In this document: positions 1 through 6,718 of the stretch, in pieces
How the letters are laid out: each line of letters opens with the position of its first letter
Numbering within the stretch: the stretch's first letter is position 1
Assembly: GCA_029561505.1 (NCBI GenBank)
Contig: JAKQXK010000544.1
Coordinates: 1-8,105 of the forward strand
Reading direction: 5' to 3'
Source of the DNA: Spirochaetota bacterium
GTDB taxonomy: Bacteria > Spirochaetota > Leptospiria > Turneriellales > Turneriellaceae
Length of the DNA: 8,105 bases
Made by a program: the position numbers and the translations under genes
Notes under the pieces: model-generated
What the model saw: only the letters and a program-made list of their open reading frames with translations
Databases searched by the model: none
What the model was told of the DNA's origin: nothing

Positions 1-121
1 CCCTCGCTGCGCTCAGAAGCCGCGAGGGCCTCGATACGCTGTCATCATTCGTCGGCGCCGAAAGTTTCGTCGAAGGCCTCTCAGCCGTCCGTGATAAGCG
101 CCGGCCGAAATACAAGAATCC
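1..121. other. Non-coding leader before the solute-binding protein gene
   Basis: No gene is supported here. The frame used by the downstream gene is closed by TAA at 95-97, with no start codon between that stop and 122. Another forward frame stays open from the left edge to 180, but its translation is low-complexity and resembles no family I know. A perfect 7-bp inverted repeat (1-7 with 22-28, 14-base loop) could be the remnant of a terminator or an intergenic repeat cut by the window edge, but no T-run follows it. I see no convincing -35/-10 pair. The promoter of the downstream gene is either weak in consensus or lies outside the window. Confidence 0.5.
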
Positions 122-1789
122 ATGATGAATACTTTTCCCCACCCCCAACCCCTCCCCGCACGCGGGGAGGGGCGATTTAGACTCCTCCCCCGCAAGCGGG
201 GGAGGCTGGGAGGGGGACACGCAAATCTGTGGCTGGTAATCGTCATGCTTGCTCTCTCTACCGTATCAGCTTGCCACAAACACAGTTACGACCTAGAACC
301 CGCGACGATTCGCTTTCATCTGCCGCAAGACCCGATTCTGCTGAACCCGGTAATTTCTGAAGACGCGTATTCGAACGTCATCTGTACGCGCATTTTTGAA
401 AGTCTGCTCGAACGCGACCGCAAGACACTCAAGATGAAAGGCCAGATCGCTGAAAAATGGACGATCGGCGGTGATAAGCTCACGTATACTTTTAATCTGA
501 GGCGCAATGTGCTCTTTCATGACGGTAAGCCTCTGACATCGGCCGACGTGCTCTTCAGCTATAACATGATGATGAGCGAAAAAATACCGAATGCGCACAA
601 GAAGGTCTATTACAAAGACGTGCTCTCGGTCAGCGCGCCCGATGCCTACACCGTCGTCTTCAGAATGAAGAACCGTTACGCGATGGCACTTGAACATCTT
701 GGCGGCTTCGAAGTTATACCCAGGCACGTCTATTCGGTCGGCGATTTTATGAAAGACGAGCGCAACCTGCGCGGGCCGGTGGGCAGCGGCCCGTACACTT
801 TTACCGAATGGAAAACCGGCCAGCGCGTCGTGCTCTCGCGCTTTGAAAACTATTGGGGTGAAAAACCCGAGATTACCAAGATCGAATTCACTATTATCAA
901 GAACGACGCAGTGGCATTGCAGGCGCTCAAGAAGGGTGACGTCGACAGCTACAACCTGCGCCCGTTACAGTGGACGCGCCAGACAAATTCAGATAAGTTT
1001 CTGCGCGAGTTTGAAAAGATAAAATATCTCGCAACAAGTTACCGTTATATTGGCTATAACATGCGCCGCCCCCCGTTCAACGACCGGCGTGTGCGACAGG
1101 CAATGGCTCACCTGATGGATCTCGAGCGCGTCAAAAAAACCATTCTCGAAAATCTGGCCGAAGTCACTACAGGGCCCTTCTTGCAACAGAGTCTGCAATA
1201 TAACCAGAAGCTGAAGCCGCTCGAATACAACCCACAGAAGGCGATTGAACTTCTGAAAGCCGCAGGTTATGCGCAAGACGGTAATGGACTCATTGCCAAG
1301 GACGGCAAACCCCTTGAAATCGAACTCATGATCGCCGCGGGCGGCGGTTTCGCCGACCAGTTTGTTTCTGTCATTAAAGAAGACTTCGCACGCACGGGTA
1401 TCAGCCTCAACCTGCGCAAACTCGAATTTCAGACGATGCTCACCAAGATCAACCAGCGTGATTTTCAGGCTGTGATGCTCGGCTGGTCGTCGGGCATCGA
1501 GTCAGACCCGTTTCAGCTTTGGCACACCTCGCAGCGTGAAAAGGGCCACAACTTCACCGGCTTCGGTAACGCGCAAAGCGACGCCATGATCGAACAGGCT
1601 CGCCTCACCTTCGACGACAAGGCGCGCAACGAGATCTACCATCGCTTTCACGAGTTTGTCTACAACGAGCAACCGTACACCTTTCTTTACACAAGTTACG
1701 CGCTGATTGCGGTCAGCAAACGCTTCACGAATGTGAACGTCTATCCACTCGGCCTCGACCTTTTGGAATGGAGGATTCACCGCGAATAG
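122..1789 (+). CDS. ABC transporter substrate-binding lipoprotein, family 5 (peptide/nickel type)
   Basis: This is the extracytoplasmic solute receptor of a peptide/nickel-type ABC importer, 555 aa as read. A hydrophobic stretch (residues 36-47) leads to a lipobox V-S-A-C with the acylated cysteine at 51, so it should be membrane-anchored. SBP_bac_5 hallmarks follow in order: the FxLRxxVxFHDGxPLTSADVxFSY type block (about 125-147), GSGPYTF (221-227), the FENYWG turn (241-246), and YNMRRPPFNDRRVRQAMAH (312-330), the usual 'fN..ppf.D.rvRqA' signature. Length is normal for the family. The start is odd. ATG 122 (or 125) is the only plausible one, because an in-frame stop lies at 95 and starts after the repeat leave no basic n-region. 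As a result residues 6-32 are encoded by a GC-rich palindromic repeat. No clear Shine-Dalgarno precedes it. No importer permease or ATPase genes lie in the window, so it is either an orphan receptor or its partners lie upstream. The ligand (oligopeptide, dipeptide, nickel or other) cannot be told from sequence. Confidence 0.9.
   Translation: MMNTFPHPQPLPARGEGRFRLLPRKRGRLGGGHANLWLVIVMLALSTVSACHKHSYDLEPATIRFHLPQDPILLNPVISEDAYSNVICTRIFESLLERDRKTLKMKGQIAEKWTIGGDKLTYTFNLRRNVLFHDGKPLTSADVLFSYNMMMSEKIPNAHKKVYYKDVLSVSAPDAYTVVFRMKNRYAMALEHLGGFEVIPRHVYSVGDFMKDERNLRGPVGSGPYTFTEWKTGQRVVLSRFENYWGEKPEITKIEFTIIKNDAVALQALKKGDVDSYNLRPLQWTRQTNSDKFLREFEKIKYLATSYRYIGYNMRRPPFNDRRVRQAMAHLMDLERVKKTILENLAEVTTGPFLQQSLQYNQKLKPLEYNPQKAIELLKAAGYAQDGNGLIAKDGKPLEIELMIAAGGGFADQFVSVIKEDFARTGISLNLRKLEFQTMLTKINQRDFQAVMLGWSSGIESDPFQLWHTSQREKGHNFTGFGNAQSDAMIEQARLTFDDKARNEIYHRFHEFVYNEQPYTFLYTSYALIAVSKRFTNVNVYPLGLDLLEWRIHRE
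136..217. repeat. GC-rich double-hairpin palindromic repeat inside the 5' end of a coding sequence
   Basis: Two perfect inverted repeats stand side by side. One has 11-bp arms at 149-159 and 162-172; the other has 10-bp arms at 184-193 and 196-205. Each has a 2-base centre (AC and AA), and an AT-richer 11-base spacer (173-183) separates them. The outer C-rich left flank (136-148) and G-rich right flank (206-217) are also roughly complementary, so the whole unit is an imperfect palindrome. The translation PHPQPLPARGEG is the kind of peptide produced when the widespread CCCCTCCCCGC...GCGGGGAGGGG intergenic repeats of many bacterial genomes are translated. I therefore read it as a dispersed, non-autonomous palindromic element. 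Copy number cannot be judged here because there is only one copy in the window. Exact ends are uncertain by a few bases. Confidence 0.75.
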
Positions 1790-1813
1790 CAATAGCTAAT
1801 CGCGGCGTATCTC

Positions 1814-2461
1814 ATGAAAGTCAAAATCTGCGGCTTAACCCGCGTCGAAGACGCACGCTTCGCCGTTGATGCCGGTGCCGACTTCTTGGGCATCGTCATG
1901 GCCGAATCGAGCAAACGCCGCGCGTCGCATGAACAGGCCAAAGAAATTCTTGCGCTCAAACTTGTGCAGCCGCGCTATCTGGTATTCGGCTATGACAATG
2001 CGGATTTCATTAGCGAGACTTACAGATCGCTGGCGCAAACCGACACGCGTCTGCAGATCATGGCCGACCATCCCGAGCTGGCGCGCCTTTTAACGCTCAC
2101 TTCGGCTCAGAATATTTTACCGTCAATTTCTGCTGCCGAAAAAGTCGATGCTGATGAGATTACTGCCTGGGCAGAGTATCCGTTGGTATTGTTCGATTCA
2201 CACCGTTCGAACGGCGGGCTCGCCGGTGGCACTGGAAAAACCTTCAACCCGGCCAATGTTGCGGGCATCCGCCGCCCGTACCTCTTGGCAGGCGGGCTTA
2301 ACCCCGATAACGTCGGCCAAATCGTGACGCAGGTGAATCCCCATGGTGTCGACGTGGCAAGCGGCACCGAAACTTCACCGGGAATCAAAGATACCGACAT
2401 GGTGCGGCGATTTATCGAAAACGCCAAACGCGCAGCGCAGATGCTTCAGGTGCAGCAATGA
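1814..2461 (+). CDS. trpF: Phosphoribosylanthranilate isomerase
   Basis: TrpF converts N-(5'-phosphoribosyl)anthranilate to the carboxyphenylamino-deoxyribulose phosphate intermediate of tryptophan synthesis, a cytoplasmic TIM-barrel enzyme. Its 215 aa is the usual length. The start is fixed by the family N-terminus: MKVKICGLT places the general-base cysteine at residue 6, followed by AGADFLGIV (20-28) and SSKRR (32-36), whose arginine matches the conserved active-site arginine. The general-acid aspartate is D128 in LVLFDSH, followed by GGTGKTFN (138-145). The phosphate-binding end is LLAGGLNPDNV (157-167) and GVDVASGTETSPGIKD (178-193). One odd point is the middle strand: the common VQLHG motif is not seen, and LQIMADHP (80-87) stands in its place. 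No other trp gene is nearby. The gene starts 24 bases after the lipoprotein gene without an obvious Shine-Dalgarno, and its TGA overlaps the mutS ATG. Confidence 0.93.
   Translation: MKVKICGLTRVEDARFAVDAGADFLGIVMAESSKRRASHEQAKEILALKLVQPRYLVFGYDNADFISETYRSLAQTDTRLQIMADHPELARLLTLTSAQNILPSISAAEKVDADEITAWAEYPLVLFDSHRSNGGLAGGTGKTFNPANVAGIRRPYLLAGGLNPDNVGQIVTQVNPHGVDVASGTETSPGIKDTDMVRRFIENAKRAAQMLQVQQ
2448..2461 (+). promoter_or_regulatory. Shine-Dalgarno of mutS and ATGA stop/start overlap with trpF
   Basis: AGGTG at 2448-2452, inside the last trpF codons, sits 5 bases before the mutS ATG at 2458. The four bases 2458-2461 (ATGA) hold both the mutS start and the trpF TGA stop. This arrangement supports the chosen mutS start and suggests that ribosomes finishing trpF re-initiate on mutS. 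Confidence 0.7.
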
Positions 2462-5004
2462 GCGAGGTCGACCAGAAGAACCTGGACACGCCCATGATGC
2501 GGCAGTTTCTTGAGATCAAGAAACAATACCCCGACGACATTCTCTTTTTTCGCATGGGCGATTTTTATGAGATGTTTCTCGAAGACGCGGTTTATGCGTC
2601 GCGAGTGCTCGATATTGCGCTGACAAGGCGGCAAGATAAAGTGCCGATGTGCGGCGTTCCCTATCACAGCATGAGCCAGTACGTGCACCCGATTCTCGAA
2701 CAGGGGCGGCGTATAGCGATCTGCGAACAGCTCGAAGACCCGGCCGAAGCGCAGGGCCGCATTGTGCGCCGCGGCGTGACACGCATTCTGACACCCGGCA
2801 GTCTCTTCGAAGAGTCGCTGATCGACGGCAAAGATTCGCGCAGGCTTTGCGGCGTCACGATGGGCAAAACACACTGGCAGCTTGCAATCATTGAAGTTGC
2901 CACCGGGCAAATCTGGTTCGACCGCAAAGACGACGAAACGCTGGGTGAAGCGCTCGCTGCGTTCGGTATTCGCGAATGGGTCGCACCCGAATCAGAGGCA
3001 TTCGAACCGCCTGCTGCGGGTATTTTGCAGACGCGCCGTTATCCGATTGGCGACGAGGCATTTCGTGCGCGCGTACTAAAAGATGCCCTGCAAACGAAAA
3101 ACCTCGGCATCTGGGAACTCGACGACGATGAAGAGCGCGCGCTCACTCTGGCGCTCGCGTATTTGCGTGAAATTTCGCCGGTGCTGAAAATGCACTGGTC
3201 GTCGCCGCAACGCGAATACCGCCGCAAGACGATGATTCTCGATGCTTCAACCCTGCGCACTCTTGAAATTCTTTCAAGCGCCGAAGGTAAACTCAACCCG
3301 AGTCTTTTGGGGCTCTTCGCGCATTGTCACACTTCGGCCGGCTCGCGCCTGCTCGCGGGCTGGCTGTCACGCCCTTCTGCTGACCTCGAAGACATATTGA
3401 GCCGGCATGACACAGTCGAAATTCTCGCGAAGCATAACTCGTATCGGCAGCTGCTCGCCGCAGATCTGGGCCACGTCGCAGATCTCGAACGGGTGCTCAC
3501 GGGCCTCGATAACAACCCAACCGTGCGGCATCTGGGTCAGGTTGCCGCAACTCTCAAAGCCATCGTGCGGTTGCAGAAAATTATCAGCGACAACCGCATG
3601 GCACCGCTTCTGTCTGCCGGCTGGCAGAATCTGAAAGATTTTCCGTCAGAACTATTGAAATTTCTTGAGGATGCAGTGCTCACCGAGAACCTGCCGCCGT
3701 TGTTAGACAGCCGCCGTTTCGTTAATCCGGGTTATATGCCGCTGCTCGACGAGTTCATTGAACTCAGCCAAAACGCGGTTAAACACCTGACCGATTACGA
3801 AGAAAGGCAGAAAGCTGAGCACCAGATTAACACACTGCGGGTGAAGCACAACAACGTGCTCGGGTACTTCATTGAAATTTCAAAGGGCCAGGCAAACAAA
3901 GCGCCCGAAGCTTATGCACGCAGACAAACGCTCACCAACGCCGAACGCTACACAACCGCCGAACTCAAAGAACTCGAAACCAAGATACTTTCAGCAGAAG
4001 AAGAAGTGTTGCGCATTCAAAAGGGTGTCTTCGAAGACATTCGCAGCCAGATTCTTGCCGCCGCAGACCAGCTAAAGCTGTGGGCCGGGCGGCTTGCCCG
4101 CCTCGACGTGCTGCTCGCGTTTTCGCACACGGCGGTCGTGCACCGTCATGTGAGGCCACACATGACCGCCGAAAGAACGCTCAGCGCTGAATCGCTGCGC
4201 CACCCGGTAATCGAAGCCTACTTTCGCAGCGAAATGTTTATACCGAACGATGTGCTTCTCAACAATTCTGACCGCCACCTCGCCATTATCACCGGCCCTA
4301 ATATGGCGGGCAAGAGCACGTACATAAGGCAAATCGGCATTATGCAGATTATGGCGCAGGCAGGAGCGTTCGTTGCAGCGACGTCGGCGACGCTGCCAGT
4401 CGTCGACCGCATTTTCACGCGCATCGGCGCGCAAGACAGACTCTCACACGGCGAAAGTACATTTTACGTCGAAATGGCCGAATGCGCACGCATTTTTCGC
4501 AACTATACGGCTGACAGTCTGATCTTGCTCGACGAAGTCGGGCGAGGCACCTCAACCTACGATGGTATCAGCATCGCGCAGGCGATGATCGAATCATTAA
4601 ACGATAACAAAACCGGCCGCCCGAAGACGCTGTTCGCAACGCACTACTCTGAACTCGCGCACCTGATCTCAAAAGAGCGCGGCATCGCCGGCTTAACCGT
4701 ATCTGTGATTGAAAAAGACGGCCACGTCGTGTTCATGCGCAAAATCATTGAAGGCGTCGCAGACAAGTCGTATGGTATTCATGTCGCGCAGATGGCGGGT
4801 ATGCCGAAAGCAGTGACCGAACGCGCTGCTGAAATTCTGCGGGGCCTCGAAGAAGGCTCAGGTGACCTGCTCACTTCGGCCAGAACTGACTCAGATTTGG
4901 CTGCGCCGGTGCAAAAAAAGACGGCAAAACCCGCAGTCCAGGGCGAGAAGCTTCAGAACAAGAAACAATCCTCATTTGACGGGCCAGACCTTTTTGGGGT
5001 CTAA
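2458..5004 (+). CDS. mutS: DNA mismatch repair ATPase MutS
   Basis: MutS binds base mismatches and small loops as a sliding clamp and recruits MutL. At 848 aa it is close to the 853 aa of E. coli MutS. The N-terminal mismatch-binding domain carries the F-x-E wedge as F36-Y37-E38 in GDFYEMF, followed by VPMCGVPYHS. The connector and lever domains follow (about 125-560), with SLLGLFAHCHTSAGSRLL from 282 and the clamp-region blocks GYFIEIS (469-475) and NAERYTT (494-500). The ATPase domain has Walker A GPNMAGKST (613-621), the DRLSHGEST loop (660-668), Walker B LILLDEVGRGTST (688-700) and the ATHYSEL histidine H729. All catalytic motifs are intact. The last 50 or so residues are a Lys/Gln-rich linker ending in QSSFDGPDLFGV, where Q837-D841 might serve as a beta-clamp-binding peptide. 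The E. coli-type tetramerisation segment is not recognisable. Translation is probably coupled to trpF through ATGA. Confidence 0.97.
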   Translation: MSEVDQKNLDTPMMRQFLEIKKQYPDDILFFRMGDFYEMFLEDAVYASRVLDIALTRRQDKVPMCGVPYHSMSQYVHPILEQGRRIAICEQLEDPAEAQGRIVRRGVTRILTPGSLFEESLIDGKDSRRLCGVTMGKTHWQLAIIEVATGQIWFDRKDDETLGEALAAFGIREWVAPESEAFEPPAAGILQTRRYPIGDEAFRARVLKDALQTKNLGIWELDDDEERALTLALAYLREISPVLKMHWSSPQREYRRKTMILDASTLRTLEILSSAEGKLNPSLLGLFAHCHTSAGSRLLAGWLSRPSADLEDILSRHDTVEILAKHNSYRQLLAADLGHVADLERVLTGLDNNPTVRHLGQVAATLKAIVRLQKIISDNRMAPLLSAGWQNLKDFPSELLKFLEDAVLTENLPPLLDSRRFVNPGYMPLLDEFIELSQNAVKHLTDYEERQKAEHQINTLRVKHNNVLGYFIEISKGQANKAPEAYARRQTLTNAERYTTAELKELETKILSAEEEVLRIQKGVFEDIRSQILAAADQLKLWAGRLARLDVLLAFSHTAVVHRHVRPHMTAERTLSAESLRHPVIEAYFRSEMFIPNDVLLNNSDRHLAIITGPNMAGKSTYIRQIGIMQIMAQAGAFVAATSATLPVVDRIFTRIGAQDRLSHGESTFYVEMAECARIFRNYTADSLILLDEVGRGTSTYDGISIAQAMIESLNDNKTGRPKTLFATHYSELAHLISKERGIAGLTVSVIEKDGHVVFMRKIIEGVADKSYGIHVAQMAGMPKAVTERAAEILRGLEEGSGDLLTSARTDSDLAAPVQKKTAKPAVQGEKLQNKKQSSFDGPDLFGV

Positions 5005-5052
5005 AAACCATGAGCGCGGTTGACCGCAGTAACCACTTCACAACCCTGCCAT

Positions 5053-5340
5053 ATGCACCTATTAAACAACGAACAGATGGTCACGGCACTCAAACAGCTG
5101 CGCGACTGGCATCTGCACGAGGGTGCACTGTCGAAAGAATTCGTGTTCAAGAACTTCAGCGAGGCGTTCGCGTTCATGACGCGTGTTGCGCTGATCGCTG
5201 AAAAGCTCGACCACCACCCCGACTGGAACAACACCTATAACCGCGTGCACATTACGCTGATGACGCACGATAAGGGTGGTCTGACAAAAAAAGACACCGA
5301 GTTCGCGGCGGCGATTGAGACAATCTTCGAGCCAGCATGA
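5053..5340 (+). CDS. Pterin-4a-carbinolamine dehydratase (4a-hydroxytetrahydrobiopterin dehydratase)
   Basis: PCD dehydrates 4a-hydroxytetrahydropterin, the product released by aromatic amino acid hydroxylases, to the quinonoid dihydropterin so that the cofactor can be reduced again. With the start at ATG 5053 the product is 95 aa, typical of the family. The active-site block is [10 protein letters not shown] (49-58), followed by [17 protein letters not shown] (62-78). The two histidines H54-H55 and H72 match the conserved pterin-binding set. The segment from FMTRVAL to HITL is strikingly close to the animal PCBD1/DCoH sequence as I remember it. An in-frame TTG at 5020 would add 11 residues (to 106 aa), but they match nothing in the family, so ATG 5053 is preferred. 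Neither start has a strong Shine-Dalgarno. It lies 48 bases after mutS on the same strand. No phenylalanine hydroxylase gene is in the window, so the pterin partner is unknown. Confidence 0.92.
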   Translation: MHLLNNEQMVTALKQLRDWHLHEGALSKEFVFKNFSEAFAFMTRVALIAEKLDHHPDWNNTYNRVHITLMTHDKGGLTKKDTEFAAAIETIFEPA

Positions 5341-5355
5341 CCTTTAGCAGGCTAT

Positions 5356-5375
5356 GGCTTTCTTTTCAGGAAACC
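5356..5375. terminator. Possible weak bidirectional terminator between convergent genes
   Basis: The 36-base gap between two converging genes contains an imperfect stem (5356-5362 with 5369-5375, loop 5363-5368). It has one mismatch and one G-T pair, and is followed on the + strand by TTTAG. It is weak on sequence alone. The position, where both transcripts must end, is the main argument. The motif CCTTTAG also occurs twice here (5341-5347 and 5374-5380) as a direct repeat. Confidence 0.25.
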
Positions 5376-5376
5376 T

Positions 5377-6717
5377 TTAGAAGCTAACCCGCGCAGAGAA
5401 TTCTGTGTACCAACCCAGACCGCTCACCGTGTATTCGCCGTTTGGCCGGCCGGTGAACACGTTGTTCTGCCAGGTGAGCGTCAGGTTGAAAAGTGGGTTG
5501 TAGGTGAAGAGCTGTGATAGAATCATCGTTTTGTCGCTGAGGTTACTCAAGGCGTTGAGGCCCAGCGTCAGGTCATGCACGAAAAAACGGGCATAAGTCA
5601 GAAAGAGCCCAGCATAGTGCATGCCATAGAAGTTGGGTCGATAGAGGCCATTCTGCACGAAGTATGCGCGCACAAGCGGGTTCTGCTCGAACACGTTCTC
5701 TTTGTAACCCGCGCCGTTATAAAAATATTCAAAGTTGATGCCAAGGCGGTCGGCAACGTCGAAAACCTCAAAGCTGCGCCCAAAACTGAGCACGCCTTTG
5801 AAAACATGTTGATCGCGCAGCTGGTAGGTTACCGGCAAAAGCGGGTTGAAAGTATTGATATCAATACGGTTGGCGTTGTCCCCGTGCGCGTACGTCACTT
5901 CAGCGCGCCAATCGAGCGTCAGAAAACGCGTGCTCGCTTCGGCCAAAAACGTGGGCACCTTGCGCTGCCCCATGATGACGCCCGTTGCCACTTCGGCTCG
6001 CTTGAACGCAACTTCGGCTTTGAAAGCCTGCAAAATGTCTTCGGCGCGGTTGCTGCGGCCAACTCCCGTGAACGAATAAAAATTCAGGTTGCTGCCGATT
6101 GGCACGTGCGCGCGCAGGCCGTACGTGCCTTCACGAAACTGAAACGCATCTGTAGCGCTGCGCAGTTCTGCGTTGATAACGTCAGACGGGTTCCAGAAAA
6201 AGCCCCGGCCCCAGACCAGCACCTGCTTACCTGCGCGAAAATAGACCGCGCGTGCAATGTTCGTATCAACAAAGGCTTCGGTGAAGCGAAAGTCATAGTA
6301 AACCGTCTCATTCACTTTACTCACCGCACCGGTCGTCGCATCTTGAAACGTGCGCTGCTCGCTGCGGCCCTGGGCGTAGACGTTGTTGATGACGTTGACA
6401 ACGGCCTTCGTGCTGCGACGCGCTCGTGCCTCGAGCAGCATGTTCGTCTGAATCTGGTTATTCAGGTTATTCGGGGCGGTTGAGGCGTTGTTTCCGGTGA
6501 GCCAATCTCGATTCATCGAATAAGAGTTACGGCTGTTGATCGACCCCGAAAAAGCGACGGACTCTTTATCGGTCGATTCTTGCAGTTTGTCATCGGTGAT
6601 ATTCTCGATCGGAGTAACCGTATCGCCGTCTGAGAACATTTTGTTTTCGTCTATTTTTTCTGTCTGCGCATACGCGCCGACAGAAAAAATTGACCATAAA
6701 GCGAATATACGACGCAC
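5377..6717 (-). CDS. Outer-membrane beta-barrel protein, partner of a LolA-like protein and ABC permease
   Basis: This is a 446-aa exported protein. Residues 1-18 form a signal peptide with a probable AYA|Q signal peptidase I site. An acidic, probably flexible linker (about 19-55) follows, then alternating hydrophobic/polar strands rich in aromatic residues up to the C-terminal ARVSF. A terminal phenylalanine is the usual outer-membrane insertion signal of beta-barrels. The most distinctive block is the strand/turn FRAGKQVLVWGRGFFWNPSD (160-179). It recalls the 'R.G+Q.v.WG....D.iNP' pattern of DUF1302-like and related barrels often found beside transport systems. I cannot name the family with certainty. 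The start is GTG 6717, one base after the TAG of the LolA-like gene; it gives a sound signal peptide and implies tight translational coupling. Inference: it receives or passes on a substrate carried by its neighbour. A simple porin is the alternative. Confidence 0.85.
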   Translation of the reverse strand: MRRIFALWSIFSVGAYAQTEKIDENKMFSDGDTVTPIENITDDKLQESTDKESVAFSGSINSRNSYSMNRDWLTGNNASTAPNNLNNQIQTNMLLEARARRSTKAVVNVINNVYAQGRSEQRTFQDATTGAVSKVNETVYYDFRFTEAFVDTNIARAVYFRAGKQVLVWGRGFFWNPSDVINAELRSATDAFQFREGTYGLRAHVPIGSNLNFYSFTGVGRSNRAEDILQAFKAEVAFKRAEVATGVIMGQRKVPTFLAEASTRFLTLDWRAEVTYAHGDNANRIDINTFNPLLPVTYQLRDQHVFKGVLSFGRSFEVFDVADRLGINFEYFYNGAGYKENVFEQNPLVRAYFVQNGLYRPNFYGMHYAGLFLTYARFFVHDLTLGLNALSNLSDKTMILSQLFTYNPLFNLTLTWQNNVFTGRPNGEYTVSGLGWYTEFSARVSF

Positions 6718-6718
6718 G

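Noticed and set aside
1..28. Inverted repeat at the left edge as a rho-independent terminator of an upstream gene
   Set aside because: The 14-base loop and lack of a T-run make it weak, and no upstream gene can be seen. It is mentioned only within the leader description.
136..217. The paired hairpins as the start of a CRISPR array or as a tandem terminator
   Set aside because: The two hairpins differ in sequence, the 11-base spacing is far too short for CRISPR spacers, and the element lies inside an open coding frame without T-runs.
13..279. An 88-codon - strand frame across the leader and the palindromic repeat
   Set aside because: The middle is the repeat translated on the other strand, the rest is Arg-rich low-complexity, and no family or ribosome binding site is seen.
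5016..5027. Small inverted repeat GCGGT-TG-ACCGC between mutS and the PCD gene, as a terminator or operator
   Set aside because: The stem is only 5 bp with a 2-base centre and no T-run follows. It is easily due to chance in this base composition.
5010..5201. ATG frame starting just after mutS
   Set aside because: It overlaps the PCD gene in another frame and shows no family resemblance, whereas the PCD frame carries all active-site motifs.
5575..6483. A 302-codon open frame on the + strand opposite the barrel gene
   Set aside because: It is antisense to a gene with a signal peptide, barrel strands and a terminal F. Its own translation is rich in Arg/His/Val without any recognisable domain. 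It is a frame shadow.
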